From an uncultured Prevotella sp. (GTDB lineage Bacteria > Bacteroidota > Bacteroidia > Bacteroidales > Bacteroidaceae): 39,380 nt of DNA. Of this stretch, positions 31,198 to 38,161 are shown one piece after another. The translations under genes and the position numbers were made by a program. The stretch covers positions 1 to 39,380 of the forward strand of contig USPK01000006.1 in assembly GCA_900556465.1 (NCBI GenBank). Reading direction: 5' to 3'. How positions within the stretch are numbered: position 1 is the first letter of the stretch; each line of letters starts with the position of its first letter. The notes under the pieces are model-generated. The model was not told the origin of the DNA. It saw only the letters and a list, made by a program, of their open reading frames with translations, and did not search any database.

Positions 31198-32493
31198 ATG
31201 ATGGAAATAGAAAAACTGTATGCGCTCCTTGGCCCGGCGCCAACGGTAACGACCGACACGCGCGACTGTTCTGCCGGTTCTGTGTTCTTCGCCTTGCGCG
31301 GGGCGAAGTTCGACGGCAACGCTTTCGCGCTCCAGGCCTTGCGTGCCGGCTGCGCCTATGCCGTGGTGGACGACCCGGCTGTGACGGGCGACGAACGCTT
31401 GATTCACGTGCCCGACGTCCTGACGGCGTTGCAGCAGGTCGCCGCCTGCCATCGCCGCCGCCTGGGGCTGCCCGTCGTGCAAATAACGGGCACCAACGGG
31501 AAAACGACGACGAAGGAACTCACCTCGGCCGTCTTGGCCCGGAAGTTTAAGGTCCTGTCGACGGCGGGTAACTTCAACAACCACATCGGTGTTCCCAAAA
31601 CGCTGCTGTGCCTCCGGGCGGACCACCAGATAGCGGTCGTTGAGACGGGCGCTAACCATCCGGGCGAGATCGCAACGCTCAGCCGCATCGTCGACGCGGA
31701 CTGTGGGCTCATCACTAATGTCGGTAAGGCGCACCTCGAAGGGTTTGGCTCTTTCGAGGGAGTGATTCGTACCAAGGGTGAGCTCTATGATTATCTGCGT
31801 ACCAAGCCGGGCGCGTTCATCTTTCTGCATGGCGACAATCCGTATCTCCCGAAAATCGCGGCCGGACTTCCGGCCGTGACCTATGGCGAACCGGGGCACG
31901 GCTATACGGTGGAGGGCGATGTGCTGGCCTGCAGTCCCTTCGTGGAGTTGCGCTGGCGCTGCGCCGGCTGCGACTGGCAGCACGTGCATACCCGCCTGGT
32001 CGGCGCCTATAATCTGGCCAACGTCCTGGCGGCGGCGGCTGTCGGCACCCGCTTTGGCGTTGCCCCCGAGGAGATTTCTGCGGCCATCGCGGCCTATGAG
32101 CCTACGAACAGCCGCTCTGAACTGGTGAAGACGGACCGGAACGAGCTGATTGTGGATGCTTACAATGCCAACCCCACCAGTATGAAGGCCGCGCTGGATA
32201 ATTTCCGGCTGATGGCGCACGGTCACAAGATGGTCATCCTTGGGGAAATGCTCGAACTCGGTGCGGCCTCGGCCGAGGAGCACCGCAATGTCGTCGCGCA
32301 GGCACAGACCCTGGGCTGCGACGCCGTATGGCTGGTCGGCGAGAATTTCCGTCCCTATGCCGGGGGCTGCGACTTCTTTCCCGACGTCGAGGCGGTGAAG
32401 CAGCGCCTCCAGGCCCGGCCCGTTTCCGGCAAACTGATTCTCGTGAAGGGCAGTAACGGGACTCGCCTCTACCAACTGCCCGCATTATTATAG
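31198..32493 (+). CDS. murF: UDP-N-acetylmuramoyl-tripeptide-D-alanyl-D-alanine ligase
   Basis: Adds D-Ala-D-Ala to the cell-wall precursor in the cytosol, using ATP. Of 431 residues, the N-terminal domain is followed by the Mur-ligase P-loop GTNGKTTT (98-105), STAGNFNNHIGVP, VVETGANHPGEI, TNVGKAHLEGFGS and, in the C-terminal domain, DAYNANPTSMKAAL and LGEMLELG. ATGs at 31198 and 31201 are adjacent; the first is given. The longer frame from 31087 starts before the promoter. It stands outside any division/cell-wall cluster. Confidence 0.95.
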   Translation: MMEIEKLYALLGPAPTVTTDTRDCSAGSVFFALRGAKFDGNAFALQALRAGCAYAVVDDPAVTGDERLIHVPDVLTALQQVAACHRRRLGLPVVQITGTNGKTTTKELTSAVLARKFKVLSTAGNFNNHIGVPKTLLCLRADHQIAVVETGANHPGEIATLSRIVDADCGLITNVGKAHLEGFGSFEGVIRTKGELYDYLRTKPGAFIFLHGDNPYLPKIAAGLPAVTYGEPGHGYTVEGDVLACSPFVELRWRCAGCDWQHVHTRLVGAYNLANVLAAAAVGTRFGVAPEEISAAIAAYEPTNSRSELVKTDRNELIVDAYNANPTSMKAALDNFRLMAHGHKMVILGEMLELGAASAEEHRNVVAQAQTLGCDAVWLVGENFRPYAGGCDFFPDVEAVKQRLQARPVSGKLILVKGSNGTRLYQLPALL

Positions 32494-32550
32494 ACTAAAC
32501 TAAACCTTCGCCCCCGTGTCCGCGTCGTTTGCCGGATGCGGTCGGGCGTG

Positions 32551-32588
32551 GCGGTCCCTGTCGTGCGAGACAGGCGGCCGCTGTTTCT
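32551..32588 (+). terminator. Possible weak murF terminator
   Basis: CCTGTC (32557-32562) pairs with GACAGG (32569-32574), with partial outer pairing of GCGG and CCGC, then TGTTTCTT. It is short and imperfect. If it does not act, the following MFS gene is read from the murF promoter, which fits the lack of another promoter. Confidence 0.3.
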
Positions 32589-32600
32589 TATGAGTGAAAT

Positions 32601-33764
32601 ATGAAGAAAGCATTCATCGCATTGTCTTTCGGCACGTTCGGACTGGGAGTCGCCGAGTTCTCCATGATGGCGATTCTCCCCTACGTAGCGGCCGATCTGC
32701 ACGTTTCCATCCCGACTGCCGGCAGCCTCATCTCGGCCTACGCGGCCGGCGTCTGCGTGGGCGCTCCTGCTTTGGTCGTCCTGCGCAACCGGCCCTTGAA
32801 GCAACTTCTCCTGTTGCTCGCGTTCATCATGTTGTTGGGCAATCTCCTGTCCACGTTCGCCCCGAACTACGCCTTATTGTTCCTGGGCCGCTTCCTGTCC
32901 GGCTTGCCCCACGGCGCCTATTTTGGGGTCGGGTCCATTACCGCCATGAAGCTGGCGACGGAGGGGAAAGGCACTTCCGCCGTTTCCGCGATGGTGGCGG
33001 GTATGACGGTGGCCAATCTGGCAGGCGTCCCGCTGGCTACCTTTATGAGCCACGTGCTCACCTGGCGCATGGTCTTTTGTTTCGTAGCGATATGGGCGGC
33101 TGTCGTATGGTTCTTCATTTACAGGTGGGTGCCGCAAGTGGCGCCGCTACCCCGCACGACGTTCAAGTCTCAGTTCCGATTTCTGAAGCATCCTGCCCCG
33201 TGGCTCATCCTACTCACCACGATGCTGGGCAATGGCGGAATATTTGCGTGGTATAGTTTCGTCAATCCGATGTTGACGCAGAAGGCCGGCTTCAGTGATG
33301 CCGCCGTTTCGGTGCTGATGATTCTCGCCGGAGGCAGTATGGTGCTGGGCAACATCCTTGGCGGCGCGCTGAGCGACCGTTTCACGGCCGGCCGTGTCAT
33401 AGTCGGCACGCAGTTGCTCATGGTCGTGTCCCTTGCGGGCCTGTTCCTCGGCTGCACGCACCCTGTCGTTGCGATTGTCGGCATGTGCCTGGCCACGATG
33501 TCGCTTTTCGCCGTGTCCAGTCCGCAGCAGACGCTGATTGTCCGCTGTGCTCCCGGCGGCGAACTCCTTGGCGGCGCCAGCATACAGGTAGCGTTCAATT
33601 TGGGGAACGCACTGGGAGCGCAGGTCGGCGCTTTCCCGCTGCGTCTGGGCTTGGGGTATGAATATCCGGCCCTTACCGGCGCGCTACTTTCCGCTCTGGG
33701 AATATTGTGCAGCCTATATTTCGTGCGGCGCTACGAAAAGCAAGTCTCGCTTGCCATAGCCTGA
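32601..33764 (+). CDS. MFS transporter, AraJ-like drug/sugar exporter type
   Basis: Major facilitator superfamily protein of 387 residues with twelve predicted membrane helices, probably a proton-driven exporter in the inner membrane. The N-terminal FGTFGLGVAEFSMMAILPYVA and the GRFLSGLPHGAYFGVGS stretch are typical of the AraJ / DHA1 group. The substrate cannot be told. No promoter of its own is seen in the 107 bp after murF. It converges with pyrH across a bidirectional terminator. Confidence 0.88.
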   Translation: MKKAFIALSFGTFGLGVAEFSMMAILPYVAADLHVSIPTAGSLISAYAAGVCVGAPALVVLRNRPLKQLLLLLAFIMLLGNLLSTFAPNYALLFLGRFLSGLPHGAYFGVGSITAMKLATEGKGTSAVSAMVAGMTVANLAGVPLATFMSHVLTWRMVFCFVAIWAAVVWFFIYRWVPQVAPLPRTTFKSQFRFLKHPAPWLILLTTMLGNGGIFAWYSFVNPMLTQKAGFSDAAVSVLMILAGGSMVLGNILGGALSDRFTAGRVIVGTQLLMVVSLAGLFLGCTHPVVAIVGMCLATMSLFAVSSPQQTLIVRCAPGGELLGGASIQVAFNLGNALGAQVGAFPLRLGLGYEYPALTGALLSALGILCSLYFVRRYEKQVSLAIA

Positions 33765-33813
33765 CGTGCCGGAGCGCCTTTGGGGCCGGTCCGGCGGCTA
33801 CCGGCCCAACGCA

Positions 33814-33856
33814 GCGTCCCTTTTCCGCGGGGTACCTATCCGCGGAAAAGGGACGC
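33814..33856. terminator. Bidirectional terminator between MFS gene and pyrH
   Basis: GCGTCCCTTTTCCGCGG (33814-33830) and its exact complement at 33840-33856 form a 17-bp stem with a 9-nt loop, between convergent stops at 33764 and 33914. On plus it is followed by TTTCCGTT. The T4 and A4 stretches lie within the stem. Confidence 0.78.
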
Positions 33857-33913
33857 TTTCCGTTATCGGGATTTTTCCGGCCCGTCTGCCGGGGCCGTCG
33901 GGCCGCCGGGGCG

Positions 33914-34624
33914 TCAGGCGTGTACGTAGGTGCCGATGCCCTCGCCCTCCAGCACTTTCTTCAGATTGCCGGGTACGTCCATGTTGAATACGTAGACGGG
34001 GAGCGCGTTCTCCTTGCACATGGCCGTGGCCGTAATGTCCATCACACGCAGTCCGCGGCGCAACACTTCGTCGTAGGTGATGTCGTCAAACTTCGTTGCG
34101 CTCGGGTCCTTCTCCGGGTCGGCCGTGTAAATGCCGTCTACGCGCGTGCCCTTGAGCATCACGTCGGCTTCGATTTCAATACCGCGGAGCGAAGCCCCGG
34201 TATCCGTCGTGAAGTACGGATTGCCCGTGCCCCCGCTCATAATGGCCACCTCGCCGCGTTCCATAGCGTCGATGGCCTTCCACTTCGAGTAGAATTCCCC
34301 AATCGGTTCCATGCGGATGGCCGTAAAGACGTGGCTCCTCACGTCCATAGCCTTCAGCGCAGAGCACAAGGCCAGGCTGTTCATGACCGTAGCGCACATG
34401 CCCATCTGGTCACCCATGACGCGGTCGAAGCCTTTCCCCGCGCCGCTCAATCCGCGGAAAAAGTTTCCGCCGCCTATGACAATGCCTACCTGGACGCCCA
34501 TCTCGAGGGCTTCCTTGATTTGCGCGGCGTACTCGTTCAGGCGCCGGGTGTCGATGCCGTGTCCCTGCGTGCCCATCAGGCTTTCGCCGCTTAACTTTAA
34601 GAGAATCCGTTTGAATTGAGCCAT
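33914..34624 (-). CDS. pyrH: UMP kinase
   Basis: Phosphorylates UMP to UDP in pyrimidine synthesis. The 236-residue product has the amino-acid-kinase fold motifs LLKLSGESLMG, VIGGGNFFRG, MSGGTGNPYFTTDTGA and the C-terminal DITATAMCKEN. Length is standard. The usual neighbour frr is not beside it; instead a MATE transporter lies 24 bp upstream. A promoter-like site (34700-34707) lies within the end of that transporter gene. Confidence 0.96.
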   Translation of the reverse strand: MAQFKRILLKLSGESLMGTQGHGIDTRRLNEYAAQIKEALEMGVQVGIVIGGGNFFRGLSGAGKGFDRVMGDQMGMCATVMNSLALCSALKAMDVRSHVFTAIRMEPIGEFYSKWKAIDAMERGEVAIMSGGTGNPYFTTDTGASLRGIEIEADVMLKGTRVDGIYTADPEKDPSATKFDDITYDEVLRRGLRVMDITATAMCKENALPVYVFNMDVPGNLKKVLEGEGIGTYVHA

Positions 34625-34648
34625 AAGAAAAAAGATTTACGTGTCGTT

Positions 34649-36004
34649 TCAGATGTCGGGAGAGGCGGAGGCTGCGCCGGGCGTCTCCCGTTGTTTCCGC
34701 AAATGTACGATTTTTTTGCAGACCCTCCCGTAGCAGGCGGCCTGAATTACGCCCCGCAACAACAGATAGAGGAGAAAGGCGGTCCAAAGCGCGTGGTTGC
34801 CCAGCCGGGCCGTAAGTCCGCACTCCACGAGGAAAAACGCCGCCATCGCGCCGCCTGCCGCCAGCAGCATGCCGCGGGTCGACGTCGTTCCGATGAAAAG
34901 CCCGTCGAAGAGAAAGGCTGCGAAACCCGTCAGCGGGATAGCTACGGCGTAAGGCAGGAAAGTCTCCGCGGCGCGGACCACGCTGGTCTCGTCCGTCAGC
35001 ACTCCGAGCAGCAGCCCGCCGCCCAGGCCGTAAGCCAGCGTGAAGAGGCCGGCCAGGCCCAGTCCCCAGACAAACAGGCGGCGCGTCAGGCGGCGAAATT
35101 CCGCCACGTCGCCCGCACCGTAGCAGCGGCCGCCCAGCGCCTCGCCGGCATAGGCGAAGCCGTCCATGATGTAGGAGAACAGCATGAAGAACTGCATCAG
35201 CAGCGCATTGACCGCCAGGATGAGTTCCCCCTGCCGGGCCCCGCTGGCCGTGAAGTAAGTGGAGACGCCCACCAGGCAAAGCGTGCGGAAAAAGATGTCC
35301 CGGTTCACGCTGAAGAAGCGACGCAGCGCGCGGCCGTTCCATGTGGCGCGCCACGCTTCCCGTTTCAGTCGCAGCCCGAAGTGGCGGCGCCACAGCGCGC
35401 AGGCCATGAGCAGGCCCGCGTATTGCGCAATGAGTGTCCCCGTCGCTACGCCTTCCACCTTCCAGCCCGCGCCGACTACGAGCGCCAGGCTGGCCGCGAT
35501 GTTCACCACGTTTTGCGTGATGGCGATGAACATGGGGAATTTCGCGTTCTGCATTCCCAGAAACCAGCCGATGAGGCTGTAGAGGCAGAGCATTGCCGGC
35601 GCGCCCCATATTAATATGGTGTAGTAGCGCCGGGCCAGGGCCTCGACCTCGGGCGTCGGTCCCAGCAGGTAGAAGAACACTTCCGCCAGCGGCCGGTGCA
35701 GGGCGATGAGCGCCAGGCCGGCGAGCAGGGCCAGTCCCAGCGAGCGCAGCAGCGTCCGGTCCGCTTCGTCGCGCCGGCCGGCACCGTAGGCCTGGGCCGT
35801 CAGCCCGCCCGTCCCCATACGGAGAAAGCCGAAAATCCAGTAAATCATATTGAAGAACATGCCGCCCACGGCGATGGCGCCGATGTAGGCCGGCGCGCCC
35901 AGGTGGCCGGCTATCGACGTGTCTACCAGCCCCAGCAGCGGCACCGTGATGTTCGACACGATGCTCGGGACGGCTATGCGCAGAATGTTGCGGTCAGTCT
36001 TCAT
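34649..36004 (-). CDS. MATE-family efflux transporter
   Basis: Inner-membrane multidrug and toxin extrusion protein of 451 residues with twelve predicted helices in two repeats; exports cationic compounds using a sodium or proton gradient. The N-terminal LRIAVPSIVSNITVPLLGLVDTSIAGHLG and the FRMGTGGLTAQAYGAG-like segment (FLRMGTGGLTAQAYGAG) are characteristic of the DinF branch. The start overlaps the birA stop by 11 bp, so it is translationally coupled to birA. Substrate unknown. Confidence 0.92.
   Translation of the reverse strand: MKTDRNILRIAVPSIVSNITVPLLGLVDTSIAGHLGAPAYIGAIAVGGMFFNMIYWIFGFLRMGTGGLTAQAYGAGRRDEADRTLLRSLGLALLAGLALIALHRPLAEVFFYLLGPTPEVEALARRYYTILIWGAPAMLCLYSLIGWFLGMQNAKFPMFIAITQNVVNIAASLALVVGAGWKVEGVATGTLIAQYAGLLMACALWRRHFGLRLKREAWRATWNGRALRRFFSVNRDIFFRTLCLVGVSTYFTASGARQGELILAVNALLMQFFMLFSYIMDGFAYAGEALGGRCYGAGDVAEFRRLTRRLFVWGLGLAGLFTLAYGLGGGLLLGVLTDETSVVRAAETFLPYAVAIPLTGFAAFLFDGLFIGTTSTRGMLLAAGGAMAAFFLVECGLTARLGNHALWTAFLLYLLLRGVIQAACYGRVCKKIVHLRKQRETPGAASASPDI
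34700..34707 (-). promoter_or_regulatory. Possible pyrH promoter inside the MATE gene, TACATTTG
   Basis: Minus-strand TACATTTG followed by CG, 76 bp upstream of pyrH and inside the last codons of the MATE gene. The -33 region is poor. If real, pyrH is expressed apart from the accessory genes upstream. Confidence 0.4.
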
Positions 36005-36815
36005 GTCGCGGGCAAGGGGATGAGGGCGCCGCGGCGGCCGGGCCCGGAGTTACGAACGCAGGCAGCACGTAGGCCACCTCCTTGAAAGCGTAGCTGCGCC
36101 GGCGGCCCGCCTCGTCGACCAGGGTGAGCTGTCCGTTCGGGGCTACGGCCTCGATGCGGGCAAGAAATTCCCCACCCGCGTCGCGGTAGGGGAAGAACCC
36201 TTCCCGGCGGTACAGCGCCTCGGCGTAGCGGCGGTCCAGGGCGGCCCCCCCGCCGGCCTGCAGCAGGCGGTAGTCCGTGTCGAATCGCCGCAGGATGTCC
36301 GTCAGCAAGGCGTCGCGGTCCGTTTCGCGGCCCAGTATCTGCCGGAGCGAGACCGGGTTGGGCGCGTCGCCCGTAAAGGCGCGCTGGTTGACGTTGAGGC
36401 CCACGCCGGTGCGCGTCGTGCCGATGTGCGAGCCCTGCAGGTCGTGTTCCAGCAGCATGCCGCAGATTTTTCCGTCGCGGTAGTAGACGTCGTTGGGCCA
36501 CTTGATGCTCACGTCGGGCACCAGGCTCCCGACGGCACCGGCTACAGCGAGGGCCAGCGCTTCGGAGAGGCGGAACTGCTCGTCGGCACGCAGAAACGTC
36601 GGCGAGAAGCGGAAACCGAAGAGCAGGTTGCTTCCCCGTTCCGCCTCCCAGCGTGTGTCCTGCTGTCCGCGGCCGGCGCGCTGGTAGTCGGCGGTGACGA
36701 GGACGAACTCCTCGTCCCGCTCCGCCACCTCGGCGTCGAGCAGGCGGCACATCGTAGAGTCCGTTTCCGGCCAGTGCAGGTGGGCCCAGCGGGCCGGGAG
36801 TTCAGGATGCAGCAT
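35994..36815 (-). CDS. birA: Biotin-[acetyl-CoA-carboxylase] ligase
   Basis: Attaches biotin to the carrier protein of biotin-dependent carboxylases. The 273-residue product has the BPL catalytic domain: ETDSTM, GRGQQDTRW (48-56), SIKWPNDVYYRDGKICGMLLE with catalytic Lys105, and TRTGVGLNVN, followed by a small C-terminal SH3-like domain. There is no N-terminal helix-turn-helix, so it is the monofunctional type and not a repressor. The start overlaps the upstream YjbR gene by 14 bp and its stop overlaps the MATE start. The last residues are a Pro/Ala-rich tail. Confidence 0.94.
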   Translation of the reverse strand: MLHPELPARWAHLHWPETDSTMCRLLDAEVAERDEEFVLVTADYQRAGRGQQDTRWEAERGSNLLFGFRFSPTFLRADEQFRLSEALALAVAGAVGSLVPDVSIKWPNDVYYRDGKICGMLLEHDLQGSHIGTTRTGVGLNVNQRAFTGDAPNPVSLRQILGRETDRDALLTDILRRFDTDYRLLQAGGGAALDRRYAEALYRREGFFPYRDAGGEFLARIEAVAPNGQLTLVDEAGRRRSYAFKEVAYVLPAFVTPGPAAAAPSSPCPRHED

Positions 36816-37155
36816 ACTCGGCCTGTGTTTTCTTGGGTAGTTTCTTCAGCACCTCGGACAGCGAGTGGTCCACGAGGTGCAGGATGAGCTCGTCGTCCAC
36901 GTCGCTGTCAAAGTGGACCTCGTTCCAGTAGCGCTTGTTCCAGTGCCAGGCGCCGCGTATGCCCTCATAGTGGGCGCGCAGGTCCTGGGCATATTCCGGG
37001 TCGCACTTGAGGACGACCAGGTCGGGCCGTTCCAGGTCGATGTAGGCAAAGATCTTGCCGTAGATGCGAAAGAGGATGCCGTCCGGGCCAAAGGCCATGT
37101 CCTCCGTGGCCTTCTTGCGCGAGAGGCAGTATTCGCGAATGCGTTCAATGTCCAT
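36802..37155 (-). CDS. MmcQ/YjbR-family protein
   Basis: A 117-residue protein of the MmcQ/YjbR family (CyaY-like fold), often annotated as DNA-binding, though the function is not established. Recognised by MDIERIREYCLSRKKATEDMAFGPDGILFRIYGKIFAYIDLE, a cysteine-containing VVLKCDPEYAQDLR, and WNEVHFDSDVDDELILHLVDHSLSEVLKKLPKK. The length is normal. It overlaps yraN upstream by 11 bp and birA downstream by 14 bp, so it is locked into the operon. Confidence 0.9.
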   Translation of the reverse strand: MDIERIREYCLSRKKATEDMAFGPDGILFRIYGKIFAYIDLERPDLVVLKCDPEYAQDLRAHYEGIRGAWHWNKRYWNEVHFDSDVDDELILHLVDHSLSEVLKKLPKKTQAEYAAS

Positions 37156-37543
37156 AGGGATGATGGGTAATAGAGTAATATACGCTTTCGGCCGTATAGG
37201 CGTTGCGGATGTGGGTCAGGCGGTAAGGGGCCTGTTCGCCTACGACGGTGATGACGTCGAAACGGAACGGCTGGTCCAGGTGCTTTTGCGCCAGGTAGAC
37301 GCGTGCGGCCCGCAGCAGGTGCTGCTTCTTCGCCAGCGTGACGGCAGATGCCGCGTCGGCGAAGTCTTCGTTGCGACGCGTCTTGACTTCGACAAAAACC
37401 ACTTCGCCAAAGTCGTCCGCCACGACGTCTATTTCCAGATGTCCGCAGCGCCAGTTGCGGTCCAGCAGGTGGTAGTCCTGTTGCGCCAGGTAGCGGCAGG
37501 CCAGCTCTTCGCCGTACCGGCCGAAGTCGTTGTGTTGAGCCAT
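37145..37543 (-). CDS. yraN: YraN-family (UPF0102) endonuclease-like protein
   Basis: Small protein of the UPF0102 family with a nuclease-like fold; role unproven. I chose the ATG at 37543 (MAQHNDFGRYGEELACRYL, 132 residues); the frame extends upstream to 37801 through tadA as a shadow. The predicted active residues are in GHLEIDVVADD (Glu37, Asp39) and VVFVEVKTRR (Glu52, Lys54), a D-ExK-like pattern. The stop overlaps the next gene by 11 bp. Confidence 0.92.
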   Translation of the reverse strand: MAQHNDFGRYGEELACRYLAQQDYHLLDRNWRCGHLEIDVVADDFGEVVFVEVKTRRNEDFADAASAVTLAKKQHLLRAARVYLAQKHLDQPFRFDVITVVGEQAPYRLTHIRNAYTAESVYYSITHHPYGH

Positions 37544-37584
37544 GAGTGAGGGGATGTAGGGCCGCCGCCGGGGCGACGGGCCGA

Positions 37585-38016
37585 TTAGCGTTTCCGTTTG
37601 AAGAAGTCTTTCATGAGCCGGGCGCACTCGTCCTCCAGAATGCCGCCGCAAACCTCGGTCTTGGGGTGGAGCGCCTGCGGAGCATAGATGGAAAAACCGC
37701 GCTTCAGGTCGGGGGCGCCGTAGACCAGGCGGCCCAGTTGCGACCAACCGAGTGCGCCGGCGCACATAACGCATGGCTCCACGGTGACGTAGAGCGTACA
37801 CACGTCGAGATACTTTCCGCCCAGCGCGTCGGCGGCCGCCGTGACGGCCTGCATTTCCGCGTGGGCCGTCACGTCGTTCAGCGTTTCGGTCAGATTGTAG
37901 GCGCGCGCTATGATTCGGTCGCGGCAGACGACAACTGCGCCCACCGGCACTTCGTCTTTCTCGAAGGCCATGCGGGCCTGTTCCAGGGCTTTCTGCATGT
38001 ATTCCTGATCGGTCAT
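37585..38016 (-). CDS. tadA: Nucleoside/tRNA adenosine deaminase
   Basis: Zinc-dependent deaminase of the TadA family, which converts A34 to inosine in tRNA-Arg(ACG); a guanine or cytosine deaminase role is less likely. The 143-residue product has the zinc site His52-Ala-Glu54 and Cys82-xx-Cys85 (TVEPCVMCAGAL), plus NLTETLNDVTAHAE and the C-terminal GILEDECARLMKDFFKRKR. The length is close to that of TadA. It lies 145 bp after tex, with repeat copy 5 between them, and 41 bp before yraN; no promoter is apparent. Confidence 0.88.
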   Translation of the reverse strand: MTDQEYMQKALEQARMAFEKDEVPVGAVVVCRDRIIARAYNLTETLNDVTAHAEMQAVTAAADALGGKYLDVCTLYVTVEPCVMCAGALGWSQLGRLVYGAPDLKRGFSIYAPQALHPKTEVCGGILEDECARLMKDFFKRKR

Positions 38017-38075
38017 GGGGCAGGGTTTTGAGGTTGGAAAATAGGGCCGGCGGGAACCGTCCGTCGCCTCCGGGC

Positions 38076-38134
38076 CACGGGGCTAAGGCCAGTTTTTACG
38101 GGGATAGGCCCAGTTTTTACGGGAATAGGGCGCG
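38076..38134 (-). repeat. 21-bp-period intergenic repeat, copy 5
   Basis: The most regular copy. On the minus strand the blocks CCCTATTCCC, GCCTATCCCC and CCTTAGCCCC follow each other at exactly 21 bp, with identical linkers (GTAAAAAC then TGG) after the first two (38110-38130 and 38089-38109), and the copy ends in CGTGG. It lies 28 bp after the tex stop. Here the arms are directly repeated rather than inverted, so it cannot form the long hairpin seen in copy 3. Confidence 0.88.
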
Positions 38135-38161
38135 TTGCTGCGCCGACTGTCCGCGGGGCGC

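Noticed and set aside
60..38140. The possibility that the 21-bp repeats form a CRISPR array.
   Set aside because: Each locus has only three contiguous blocks with 8-bp linkers and no unique 30-40 bp spacers, and no cas gene is in the window.
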